Below, one piece after another: positions 25,756 to 33,500 of a stretch of 64,000 nucleotides of DNA (positions are counted from its first letter, which is position 1; the number at the start of each line of letters is the position of its first letter). Both the position numbers and the translations under genes were made by a program. Below the pieces are notes generated by a model. It was not told where the DNA came from and searched no databases. It saw only the letters and a program-made list of their open reading frames with translations. Source of the stretch: Candidatus Pacearchaeota archaeon (lineage in GTDB: Archaea > Nanobdellota > Nanobdellia > Pacearchaeales > GW2011-AR1); assembly GCA_018303845.1 (NCBI GenBank), contig JAGVXH010000003.1, positions 124,001 to 188,000 of the forward strand, in the 5' to 3' direction.

Positions 25756-26721
25756 CTAGGAGTTTAGAATCCTTTTTATTGATTTCGCTACTGCCTTAGC
25801 CATATTTGGGGGTACGGCATTTCCTATTTGTTTATAGGTCTTAATTTTCCCCCCAGCAAACTTATAATTATCTGGGAAGGATTGTATTCTCGCACATTCT
25901 CTTTCTGTCAATTTTCTTATAGATCCTGCCTTAAATTCATCATCATATTTTACCAAAGCCTCGCAGCCATCCTTATAATACCTAGCCGAAATAGTATAAG
26001 ATTGGTCATTCATTTTTAGAAACTGCCAGCCGAATCCTCTTTTTAATTTCTTATTTCTTTTAGCTCTTCTAAGAAATCCGTCTATTAGTCTTTGAGAATA
26101 AAAATATTTTTCAGCTATAGTCTCTTGAGGGAATAATAAATCTCCAACTACAACTTCTTTTGTTTTTTTAATATCGAATTCGACATTTTTCTTTTTCGAT
26201 CCTATTAAGAACATTCTTCTTCTTTTTTGAGCGACACTATAATCTTTCGAGTTGAGCAAATATGGCTTAACAGAATATCCACTTTCTTTTGCTAACTCCT
26301 TAACTATTTCAATAACAAGTTTTCCAGATTTATCTCTCATACTCTTAAAGCCTTGAACATTTTCTATTACAAAAAATTTAGGCTTAAATTCTCTAACAAT
26401 TCTCAAAAATTCTTGTACTAATTTATTACGTGGATCATTAGGATTTCTTCTCCCAGCTAAAGAAAAACCTTGACAAGGAGGCCCTCCAATTATTAAGTCT
26501 ACTGTATCCCTATTAATTTTCTTGGCTATTTGTTCTCGCGTTATTTGAGATATGTCCCCACAAATAGTCTCTGCGCCAGCGTGATTTAATGCAAAGGTTT
26601 CCAATGCGGATTTATCTACATCAATCCCTAAAATACTCTTAAATCCCGCTTGTTTAAACCCTTCACTTAAACCACCAGCCCCACAAAATAAGTCTATTAC
26701 TACAGGCAACTCTTTTTTCAT
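25756..26721 (-). CDS. dcm: DNA (cytosine-5) methyltransferase
   Basis: The protein has 321 residues. Motif I is DLFCGAGGLSEGF, the catalytic motif IV GGPPCQGFSLAGRR with Cys83, motif VI FVIENV with Glu120, motif VIII QKRRRMFLIG, and motif X near QIGNAVPPNMAKA. All catalytic motifs are intact. It methylates cytosine at C5 and presumably marks self DNA for the two genes downstream. A 41-nt gap separates it from the end of the third integrase. Confidence 0.95.
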   Translation of the reverse strand: MKKELPVVIDLFCGAGGLSEGFKQAGFKSILGIDVDKSALETFALNHAGAETICGDISQITREQIAKKINRDTVDLIIGGPPCQGFSLAGRRNPNDPRNKLVQEFLRIVREFKPKFFVIENVQGFKSMRDKSGKLVIEIVKELAKESGYSVKPYLLNSKDYSVAQKRRRMFLIGSKKKNVEFDIKKTKEVVVGDLLFPQETIAEKYFYSQRLIDGFLRRAKRNKKLKRGFGWQFLKMNDQSYTISARYYKDGCEALVKYDDEFKAGSIRKLTERECARIQSFPDNYKFAGGKIKTYKQIGNAVPPNMAKAVAKSIKRILNS

Positions 26722-26762
26722 AGAAGTATTAATCCTATATAGTTTATAAATTCCAGGGTCTC

Positions 26763-27917
26763 CTAACTCTCCCCGACAACCACAATCTCCCTCCGAATCA
26801 TCTCCGCCACAACCTTCATCTGCCTCTCGAGTATCTCAACCCTCTCCTTCAAAATACTCTTATCATTCTCTGACCTCGTCAACTGCTTCTCTAACTCCGT
26901 CTTCCCAATATCCATCAACATATCCTCTTCAGTAATAGTATCCCTCATCCCTAAAAGCTCCGAATAATAATGAATCTTATCCGACTTCTTCCACCCAAAC
27001 CGATACTTCAAAGCCGACTCCGATTTATACCGTGGCAACCAATAACAGCAAGCACAATGTCTAAAATCATACATCGTAAGCTCAGAATACTTTTGCCCAG
27101 CTGGAGTTTTCTCTTCCCCCAGCACCCTCTTAGAAAGTTTTTGTAAATACTGATTCATAGTCTGAGCTTTTCGACTAAACAGATAATCATCTCCACTCAA
27201 ACCCTCATTCTCGACATAATTCTTAATAATATCCGAAGAAATCATCAACTTTATTCTCCTGCCAAAAGTCTTACTTATCTCATCCCTTATCATTAACTCC
27301 TTATAATTATTTTGCAAATCCGAAACCTTAATATTTCTAAGTTCACTAGGAGCTCTAACCCCCGTATCAAATAAAAACATAATCAAAGCCTTGTAATAAT
27401 AAATCGCCTTATCGTGCAGTTTCTTTATTTCATCCTCGGTTAAGTAGACCCATTTAGGTTTGTTAACACTAGTATCCAAGTCTTGAGTTATATCATAAAT
27501 CTCGATTCCTCTCTTCCGATTAACCTTCTGATGCCAATGCCAGAATGTCTTAAATATTTTAACAAAGTTTGCAGGATCTTGATAAACTCCACCGTCGACC
27601 CTTTTTATTTCCCCATTTTTCATCCCAGTAAAAAACTCATGAAGATGTCTTTCTTCAATTTTTGTTAAGTCTCTTATCCCATAAATCTTCTCCAATAATT
27701 TAGTAACAAAAATCATTCTTTGCTGAAGGTTGTAAAGTCTGTTATAACTTCTTCCACCCTTCTTACTACTCTTCCCGACATTAAGTCCATATTCCATGTC
27801 GTTAATATAATTTAATATAACTCTTGAATTTTCTTCGCTTATGTCAGGGATTTTTTTGGGACACTTCTCTTTCCATAATAAAAATAATCTTTTGTGCTTA
27901 TCGTCATCCCGTCTCAT
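26763..27917 (-). CDS. Tyrosine recombinase/integrase, copy 3 (element B)
   Basis: The 384-residue protein is closely related to the copies at 1845 and 2996, with the same catalytic signature: GVRAPSEL, SKTFGRRIKL, YDFRHCACCYWL, FGWKKSD, HYYSELLG. Its C-terminal coiled-coil-like segment is most like copy 1. The TATA box ATTTATATAA (27941-27950) lies 24-33 nt before the ATG. It lies 1.7 kb inside the right-hand att-like repeat, the usual position for the recombinase of an integrative element. Confidence 0.93.
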   Translation of the reverse strand: MRRDDDKHKRLFLLWKEKCPKKIPDISEENSRVILNYINDMEYGLNVGKSSKKGGRSYNRLYNLQQRMIFVTKLLEKIYGIRDLTKIEERHLHEFFTGMKNGEIKRVDGGVYQDPANFVKIFKTFWHWHQKVNRKRGIEIYDITQDLDTSVNKPKWVYLTEDEIKKLHDKAIYYYKALIMFLFDTGVRAPSELRNIKVSDLQNNYKELMIRDEISKTFGRRIKLMISSDIIKNYVENEGLSGDDYLFSRKAQTMNQYLQKLSKRVLGEEKTPAGQKYSELTMYDFRHCACCYWLPRYKSESALKYRFGWKKSDKIHYYSELLGMRDTITEEDMLMDIGKTELEKQLTRSENDKSILKERVEILERQMKVVAEMIRREIVVVGES

Positions 27918-28020
27918 CGGTCTTGTGTGCGATGGGCACTATTTATATAACTTGTCGGTCCACTTACTTGTGACACAACGCTGGGACAAATTAAATAAAG
28001 TTAGAATTTCTTATTTACAC
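27918..28020. promoter_or_regulatory. Divergent promoter between integrase and partner gene (element B)
   Basis: TATA boxes lie at 27941-27950 (minus) and 27991-28000 (plus, TTAAATAAAG, 21-30 nt before the ATG at 28021). ACTTGTCGGTCCACT, GTGAC and TGGGACAA lie between them as in element A, while the flanking coding sequence of the partner genes has diverged. Conservation of this non-coding block suggests a bound factor. Confidence 0.7.
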
Positions 28021-28464
28021 ATGTCAGACAAAAACTTAGAATACTATAAGAAGATAAATGAGACCCTAATGAAAAAGATGGGGCTAGCAAAAAAACATCT
28101 GAGAGATATCGAAACTGAGTTGGATGAATTAAAAAATAAAAGAACCACCATAACCCATGACAAAGACTTGGAAGATAAAGATAAAAAATCTAAACTAAGC
28201 GAATTAATAACTTACTCTAGCAGTCAAATTCAATATCACATAAATGCACTTGAATCTCATATATTTAATGACGAACATTCTATAAAAAAATATATTATTA
28301 GCAACACTAAAGAACTAAGGGACGAAAAGGAGTCTCAGTTAGACGATGCTCTTGAAATGGATTTTATAACCGCAGACAAGGCAGAAGAAAAAAGAAAAAA
28401 GTGGAAAGAAGCTGAAGAAAAAACATTAGAAATTATGGGATCCGTAGATCCTACGGATGGATAA
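28021..28464 (+). CDS. Coiled-coil hypothetical protein, integrase-divergent partner (element B)
   Basis: The 147-residue, highly charged protein (Lys/Glu/Asp-rich) is predicted helical through most of its length, with no recognised domain. The frame extends upstream to 27841, but the ATG at 28021 is preferred because the TATA box lies 21-30 nt before it and the upstream part would cover the divergent promoter. It fills the same slot as the gene at 4266-5231 without clear similarity. Confidence 0.65.
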   Translation: MSDKNLEYYKKINETLMKKMGLAKKHLRDIETELDELKNKRTTITHDKDLEDKDKKSKLSELITYSSSQIQYHINALESHIFNDEHSIKKYIISNTKELRDEKESQLDDALEMDFITADKAEEKRKKWKEAEEKTLEIMGSVDPTDG

Positions 28465-28481
28465 TTCTTCACTCATTAAAG

Positions 28482-28514
28482 ACACACAAGTCAAACCGAG
28501 ACGGTTAGAACATC
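28482..28514. repeat. Degenerate att-like site in element B
   Basis: In both elements the partner gene stop is followed by CTCAT...AAGACACACA, then exactly 13 nt, then CGGTT. In element A this CGGTT lies in site S1 (5271-5275). Here it is in CCGAGACGGTTAGAAC, with the rest of the core changed. It may be an older right end, now inactive, with the Fic gene outside it. Confidence 0.45.
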
Positions 28515-28562
28515 TACCCTTTACATTTTAGATAAACCCATTGTAAAGGGTAGATTTATATA
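28512..28562. promoter_or_regulatory. Perfect 14-bp inverted repeat abutting the fic TATA box
   Basis: ATCTACCCTTTACA (28512-28525) and TGTAAAGGGTAGAT (28542-28555) are exact reverse complements separated by 16 nt. The right arm runs into TTTATATA (28555-28562), 22-29 nt before the fic ATG. An operator is more likely than a terminator because of contact with the TATA box. Confidence 0.6.
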
Positions 28563-28583
28563 TTCCTTCCTCAATAAGAATAC

Positions 28584-29579
28584 ATGGTATATATCTATAA
28601 GAAGAAAGTAGACAAAAAAGATTATTATTACTTAAGAGCCTCAAAAAGATTAAAAGGAAAACAGGTGACTAAAGATATCGCTTATCTAGGCCCTAACATC
28701 GAAGAAGCAAGAAAGAACTTTATAAGATTAGCAAAGGACAAACAAGAAATAAAAAAAAGCTATAGGGCAATCAATCTTTTCTTAGAAACGGAATATTATC
28801 TAAATAAGGCAAAATCTTCAAAATTGAAAAAAGATGAGTTTCTAGAAGGCAACTTAGAAGAAATCGAAGCATGCAAACTACATTACAATAAAGTATTCAA
28901 TAAACTAGACGAACTTTCAAAAAAAGAAATTCTTGAAAATTTCGCAATAGAGTTTTCTTATAATACAACCTCTATAGAAGGCAACACAATTACATTAGAC
29001 GAAGCAAAAAAGTTCTTCGAAACAGGAAAAACCCCCACAAACAGAACATTAAGAGAGATATACGATATACAGAATACCAAAGAAGTAATATTATGGCTGC
29101 TCACAGCAAAGAAAAAAATAAATGATGAATTAATCATAGAGCTCCATAAAAAACTTCTAAAAAACATTGATAAAAGAACAGGCTACAGGACTGCAGATGT
29201 TAGAGTATTCAAATCGCATTTTGACGCCAGCCCAGGGATATATGTAAAATCTGATATGAAACTTTTACTTGATTGGTATAATAAAAACAAAGAGATACTT
29301 CATCCATTTGTACTAGCAACAATATTCCATCATAAATTTGAAAAAATACATCCATTTTTCGACGGGAATGGGAGAGCTGGGAGAATGCTAATGAATTATA
29401 TCCTAATAAAAGAAAAATATCCACCTGTCGTTATCTATAAGAGAAATAGGAATAATTATTTAGATGCCTTGGGCAGTGCAGATAATATCAATTTAATAGA
29501 AATAAACAAGCGATATAAAAACTTAGTAGATTATATTAGCCAAGAAGCAACTAACTCTTATTGGAATTTGTTTTTGTAG
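28584..29579 (+). CDS. Fic-domain protein (AMPylator type)
   Basis: The protein has 331 residues. The catalytic Fic motif HPFFDGNGRAGR spans 256-267 with His256 intact. An inhibitory-helix motif, T128xxxE132G (TTSIEGN), lies in front of the domain, placing it in the class with the helix N-terminal to Fic. The N-terminal ~60 residues are a Lys/Tyr-rich segment (MVYIYKKKVDKKDYYYLR) of unknown role. Such proteins transfer AMP (or another nucleotide) to target hydroxyls, often as toxins. It stands alone between the degenerate and intact att-like sites, with its own leaderless promoter. Confidence 0.92.
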   Translation: MVYIYKKKVDKKDYYYLRASKRLKGKQVTKDIAYLGPNIEEARKNFIRLAKDKQEIKKSYRAINLFLETEYYLNKAKSSKLKKDEFLEGNLEEIEACKLHYNKVFNKLDELSKKEILENFAIEFSYNTTSIEGNTITLDEAKKFFETGKTPTNRTLREIYDIQNTKEVILWLLTAKKKINDELIIELHKKLLKNIDKRTGYRTADVRVFKSHFDASPGIYVKSDMKLLLDWYNKNKEILHPFVLATIFHHKFEKIHPFFDGNGRAGRMLMNYILIKEKYPPVVIYKRNRNNYLDALGSADNINLIEINKRYKNLVDYISQEATNSYWNLFL

Positions 29580-29581
29580 CT

Positions 29582-29628
29582 GTCCACCCATAAATGTTAC
29601 TCCTCTCGAGTCACGGCGGTTGGGGCGT
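29582..29628. repeat. att-like site S3: right boundary of element B
   Basis: GTCCACCCAT (29582-29591) is followed after 17 nt by AGTCACGGCGGTTGGGGCGT (29609-29628), identical to 5263-5282. Gene content and base composition change to backbone type beyond this point. No tRNA gene could be recognised around it. Confidence 0.75.
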
Positions 29629-29728
29629 CCAACTTTATCAACTAATCACCAAATTGTAATTTCCCATAAAAACATTTCACAGTTTCACAACTATAAAGTT
29701 TATTAATCCAAAATATACTCATTCCCCC

Positions 29729-30199
29729 ATGAAAACTCTAGATGCCTTAAAAGTCTGTGGAGATTGCGGTGCAATGTGTTGCAAACTTGGCGGAACCGAC
29801 TTCACCGAAACAGAAATGCAAAAAGTACTTGACGCAAAGCATCAAAATTATTTCAATAAAATTGCCGAAGACCATTATGAAGTTAAATGTGAGGACGGCG
29901 TTTGCGCATATTTAGCCAGTGATAATTCTTGTTCTATTCACGATTTAAGACCTCTATTATGTAGAAGATGGCCCGTTTATACTGAAATTAAAAATGGAAA
30001 ACGAGTAAATGAACTTATTGATTGCCCGCTAACAAATCTTCTAAATGAAACAGAAATTCATGAATCTCGAAAAATTGCTGAATTGTTATCTAATAAATTC
30101 ATTATAGACTCAATTAATTTGGCAACCGCTGATCTAAAAACTATAGAACCAAGGTTTAATTCTTTTGGAAAAAGAAATTTAGAAAAAACAAACTATTAA
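29729..30199 (+). CDS. YkgJ-family cysteine-cluster protein
   Basis: The protein has 156 residues. CGDCGAMCCKLGG near the N-terminus and, later, CEDGVCAYLASDNSCSIHD and RPLLCRRWP give the cysteine pattern of the YkgJ/UPF0153 zinc- or iron-chelating family. Its exact biochemical role is not known. It has its own TATA-like sequence (ACTATAAAGTTTATTAATCC, about 29691). It is the first backbone gene after the island. Confidence 0.8.
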   Translation: MKTLDALKVCGDCGAMCCKLGGTDFTETEMQKVLDAKHQNYFNKIAEDHYEVKCEDGVCAYLASDNSCSIHDLRPLLCRRWPVYTEIKNGKRVNELIDCPLTNLLNETEIHESRKIAELLSNKFIIDSINLATADLKTIEPRFNSFGKRNLEKTNY

Positions 30200-30274
30200 C
30201 CAACAAACAAAAATAAGACAAATAAACTTTTCTCCCAAACTACAAAAATTGTAACACGCCCGAAACCCCAGAAT

Positions 30275-30287
30275 AAATATATAAACC
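30275..30287 (+). promoter_or_regulatory. TATA promoter of the ribbon-helix-helix gene
   Basis: AAATATATAAACC lies 20-32 nt before the ATG at 30307, with no ribosome-binding sequence between, as expected for a leaderless archaeal message. Confidence 0.6.
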
Positions 30288-30306
30288 CTCATTTCCTAAT
30301 CAAGTT

Positions 30307-30468
30307 ATGGCATCAACAGCTCCAGGCCCGCAAAAAAGAAGAATAGATTATAATATCGACGGCAAAATTTATGATGAGTTTATGAGAGCTTGTAGCAAAA
30401 AAGGATTTGCCCCACAAGTTTTAATTGAAAAATTTATGGACAAGTACAATAAAACTGGTCAAATATAA
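30307..30468 (+). CDS. Small ribbon-helix-helix-like DNA-binding protein
   Basis: The 53-residue product has a basic lead (PGPQKRRIDYNID) that could form the beta-strand, then two helices (GKIYDEFMRACSKKG and APQVLIEKFMDKYNK), the CopG/Arc arrangement. Such dimers bind operators through the strand. It overlaps the start of the next, membrane-protein frame by 44 nt, which may be its coupled partner. Confidence 0.6.
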   Translation: MASTAPGPQKRRIDYNIDGKIYDEFMRACSKKGFAPQVLIEKFMDKYNKTGQI

Positions 30469-30733
30469 AAAGATCCACTCCAAACATATAAAAATTTATC
30501 TTCAATTCTCTCCCATAACAATCCAAATCCCAGGCAAAGGATTCGCGCAGGCCCTAATCCTCACAGCCCTAACCGCTATCTCCCTATACCAAGGGCTAAC
30601 AAAACAAAGCACAATCTTCTTAGTCCTCTCATTAATTTCAGGAATTATCGGTCTATACTTCACCAAAAAAAGTTGGGTATCATATGAACCCACAAAGAAA
30701 AAACAAACCAATAAAAAAATAAAAAAGGCCTAA
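30425..30733 (+). CDS. Two-helix membrane protein, probable TTG start
   Basis: The frame encodes 102 residues with two hydrophobic segments (about 45-60 and 64-80) and a Lys-rich tail (KKKQTNKKIKKA). There is no ATG in the usable part; TTG at 30425 is the first plausible start and overlaps the preceding gene. Composition fits a real small membrane protein, but the start is uncertain. Confidence 0.45.
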   Translation: MKNLWTSTIKLVKYKKIHSKHIKIYLQFSPITIQIPGKGFAQALILTALTAISLYQGLTKQSTIFLVLSLISGIIGLYFTKKSWVSYEPTKKKQTNKKIKKA

Positions 30734-30748
30734 TCGACCTAATAAAAA

Positions 30749-31429
30749 TTATTCTTCAGATTCACTTGCCAAGAACGCCCACCAAGGTTTATTCGATTGA
30801 ATCACTTCGCCACTCTCAGCATCAACTTGTGCCTCAACCTGCATGTCCTTCTTGAATAATCCAAAAACTCTCGATGTCTTTTGAGCCTTAACCTCATAAG
30901 CAAGCCTAGCCTCATTCCCCTCGCCGACTTCTTTCAACTCAATCTGACAACCAGCCTCTTCGCTACAAACTTTCAACTGAAGCCTTTCAATCGCCCTCTC
31001 ACTAGCAGTGTCAGGCATAATCTTTATCTCAGAATTTTTCCCATTAGAAAGTTTAGCACTCAAAACAGCCTTCCCGTCAACATCCTTAGAATCCAACTGC
31101 AAACCAGTTCCAGCCTTAGCGCCCCCAACGTTTAGCTCAATCCGATTATTAGCACTTTCCTTAATCTGTATTTGCTTTCCGTCAGAACTTTCAAAATTAC
31201 CAGACCGCACATTGTCCTGCGTCTGAACTCGATTCTGCAATTCACTATCCTCGCCCTTATTATTAGTCTCAGTACCAACAGGCATTGGTTGACTGTCGCC
31301 ATCTTGACCACCCATCTCAACAACACCGTAGTTAAGACCTCCAGCTCCAGCGCTAGCAGATTCAGCCAAAGCAAAACCAGCCAACCCCAAAACCAAGACA
31401 CCCATTAATAAATTAAATATATTTTTCAT
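30749..31429 (-). CDS. Exported hypothetical protein
   Basis: The protein has 226 residues. A signal peptide (FNLLMGVLVLGLAGFALAES) is followed by a Gly/Gln/Asn/Asp-rich mature part, with two cysteines (VCSEEAGCQIEL) and a C-terminal section EVIQSNKPWWAFLASESEE. No known domain was recognised. It is probably exported and stable on the cell surface. It is transcribed away from the decarboxylase gene. Confidence 0.7.
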   Translation of the reverse strand: MKNIFNLLMGVLVLGLAGFALAESASAGAGGLNYGVVEMGGQDGDSQPMPVGTETNNKGEDSELQNRVQTQDNVRSGNFESSDGKQIQIKESANNRIELNVGGAKAGTGLQLDSKDVDGKAVLSAKLSNGKNSEIKIMPDTASERAIERLQLKVCSEEAGCQIELKEVGEGNEARLAYEVKAQKTSRVFGLFKKDMQVEAQVDAESGEVIQSNKPWWAFLASESEE

Positions 31430-31681
31430 CTATACCTCCTTTCAAAATTTCTTTAATGCAATCAAGCATCTCAAAATCCAAAATAACCATCCTTTTCACA
31501 CACATTAACAATCATTAATACTTAAAAACTTATCCAATCCCAAAATAAATTTTCTTCATCAAAATATACAAAATATAAAACTGTTTCCTCTTTTCTATCA
31601 ACTTATCAAAGCAACCCAAATCTTCCAACATAGCAAAACCTTAAAAACCCATCATCAATCCAATAAAAATAAATAAATATA
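31430..31681. other. Intergenic, divergent promoter region
   Basis: These 252 nt hold no convincing ORF. AAATAAATATAATGG ends at the decarboxylase start (31682), and several A/T runs upstream could serve either direction. I see no repeat or RNA motif. Confidence 0.4.
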
Positions 31682-32875
31682 ATGGAAAAATCATTAAACA
31701 TTATTAAATCTGGAAATATAAATTTCCCGCTAGAAGATTACATATCTGCCGAAAAATTCAAAAAAATAAAAGAATTTTCTAAAACCCATGAAACACCTTT
31801 TCTAATAATAGACCTAGAAAGAATCAACGAAAATTACGAAGAGCTATCCACGAATCTTCCTTTCGCCAAAATATACTATGCCGTTAAATCCAATTCGTCC
31901 ATCGAGGTTTTAAGTCTCTTAAGAAACTTAGGCTCCAGTTTCGATGTCGCCTCAATTTATGAACTAGACTTAGTCTTAAGCCTAGGAGTCTCCCCTTCCA
32001 AAATCAGCTACGGAAACACAATAAAAAAAGCTACCCACGTCAAACATGCATACGAAAAAGGAATTAATCTTTTCGCAACAGACTCCATAGAAGATTTAAT
32101 AAACATATCAAAAAATGCCCCCGGAGCAAAAGTCTTCTTCAGAATTTTAACCGACAACTCAAGTGCCGATTGGCCATTATCAAAAAAATTCGGAACCCAC
32201 CTAGACCTAGCATATGACCTTGCAGTTAAAGCCAAAGAATTAGGATTAATTCCCTACGGAATGTCTTTCCACGTAGGCTCACAACAAAAAGACGTAGGTC
32301 AATGGGAAGACGCCATAGCAAAATGCAGTTCTATTTTCAAATTACTAAAAGAAAATGGAATCGAACTTAAAATGATAAATCTAGGCGGAGGATTCCCCTC
32401 TAGATATAATTACGTCATCAATAAATCCTCAGAATACTGTACCGAAATAGCCAAATATTTACACGATTATTTCGGGAAAGACCTCCCAGAAGTTATCATA
32501 GAACCAGGAAGGTCAATGGTAGGAAATTCCGGAGTCATAGTTTCAGAAATCGTTTTAATTTCTAAAAAAAATAAAATCGATAAATTAAATTGGGTATACC
32601 TAGACATCGGAAAATTTGGTGGGCTAATAGAAACTCTTGATGAATCAATAAAATATCCTATTTTCATAGAAAAAAAAGGGACACCAAGAGAAGTTATCCT
32701 TGCAGGACCCACCTGTGACAGCATGGATATTCTATATGAAAATTACAAGTACAAATTGCCATCAACCATAAAAATCAAAGACAAAGTTTATATTTTTACA
32801 ACCGGAGCCTATACCCAAAGTTATTCTTCAATATGCTTTAACGGATTCCCTCCACTAAAATCTTATATTTTGTAG
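31682..32875 (+). CDS. PLP-dependent ornithine/diaminopimelate/arginine decarboxylase (fold III)
   Basis: The protein has 397 residues. The PLP lysine lies in IYYAVKSNSS (about 65-74), HVGSQQ (about 197) and GGGFPSRY form the phosphate-binding region, and EPGRSMV and GPTCDSMDIL contribute substrate and second-site residues (Cys near 345). The pattern is closest to eukaryote-like ornithine decarboxylases, so polyamine (putrescine) synthesis is likely. Diaminopimelate or arginine as substrate cannot be excluded by eye. It is monocistronic. Confidence 0.85.
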   Translation: MEKSLNIIKSGNINFPLEDYISAEKFKKIKEFSKTHETPFLIIDLERINENYEELSTNLPFAKIYYAVKSNSSIEVLSLLRNLGSSFDVASIYELDLVLSLGVSPSKISYGNTIKKATHVKHAYEKGINLFATDSIEDLINISKNAPGAKVFFRILTDNSSADWPLSKKFGTHLDLAYDLAVKAKELGLIPYGMSFHVGSQQKDVGQWEDAIAKCSSIFKLLKENGIELKMINLGGGFPSRYNYVINKSSEYCTEIAKYLHDYFGKDLPEVIIEPGRSMVGNSGVIVSEIVLISKKNKIDKLNWVYLDIGKFGGLIETLDESIKYPIFIEKKGTPREVILAGPTCDSMDILYENYKYKLPSTIKIKDKVYIFTTGAYTQSYSSICFNGFPPLKSYIL

Positions 32876-32910
32876 ACCTACAAAACTTAAATTACCAAAA
32901 ATTCGCAAAC

Positions 32911-33444
32911 CTATTCCAACTCTTTCCGAATCAACTTATGAGCAGCATTAATCTTCTGAAACATCTCATGGTCCCCGCCTTCCATATCAGGATGAAACTT
33001 TTTCGCCAAAACCTTATAGTGCCGACTAATCTCTTCAAAATCTTCACAATCCTCCGCAACGCCCAATGTCCGCCGCGCCTCAATCAACTTTTCATCACCC
33101 TTATCATCGCTAACAAACTCTCTATGAAACTCATCAAGGGTAATCTCTTCATCTAATAACCGGTCAACCTCTGTCTCTAAAACCTTATCAACAACATACA
33201 AATTCTCAATAAACTTAGAACAAAGTCCATAACTATAACTCAAATTCCGTCCCTCAAAATACCAAGAAACCTTGGCTTTAACCTTCAACCGTGCATTCCG
33301 CTCCATCTTCAAATGCACATTGTCCCTATCAATATTAAGCATCTTCAATGTCGCCATAATCCTATTCTCAATTTGTACAGCTCGCCTATCAAACGAATCT
33401 CTAAATACAGGAACTTCAATCTCATTGCCCTTAACCTTTACCAT
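32911..33444 (-). CDS. J-domain protein with C-terminal DnaJ motif
   Basis: The protein has 177 residues. A novel N-terminal ~115 residues precede a J domain (SRHYKVLAKKFHPDMEGGDH) with the HPD motif intact. A C-terminal J domain is unusual compared with DnaJ but common among co-chaperones. It could recruit the DnaK encoded at 41843 to a particular substrate. Confidence 0.85.
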   Translation of the reverse strand: MVKVKGNEIEVPVFRDSFDRRAVQIENRIMATLKMLNIDRDNVHLKMERNARLKVKAKVSWYFEGRNLSYSYGLCSKFIENLYVVDKVLETEVDRLLDEEITLDEFHREFVSDDKGDEKLIEARRTLGVAEDCEDFEEISRHYKVLAKKFHPDMEGGDHEMFQKINAAHKLIRKELE

Positions 33445-33500
33445 CCAATTAATCCAAAAAAAGCATTTATAAGTTTAAGCAATGCCCAAAATTTCCAACA

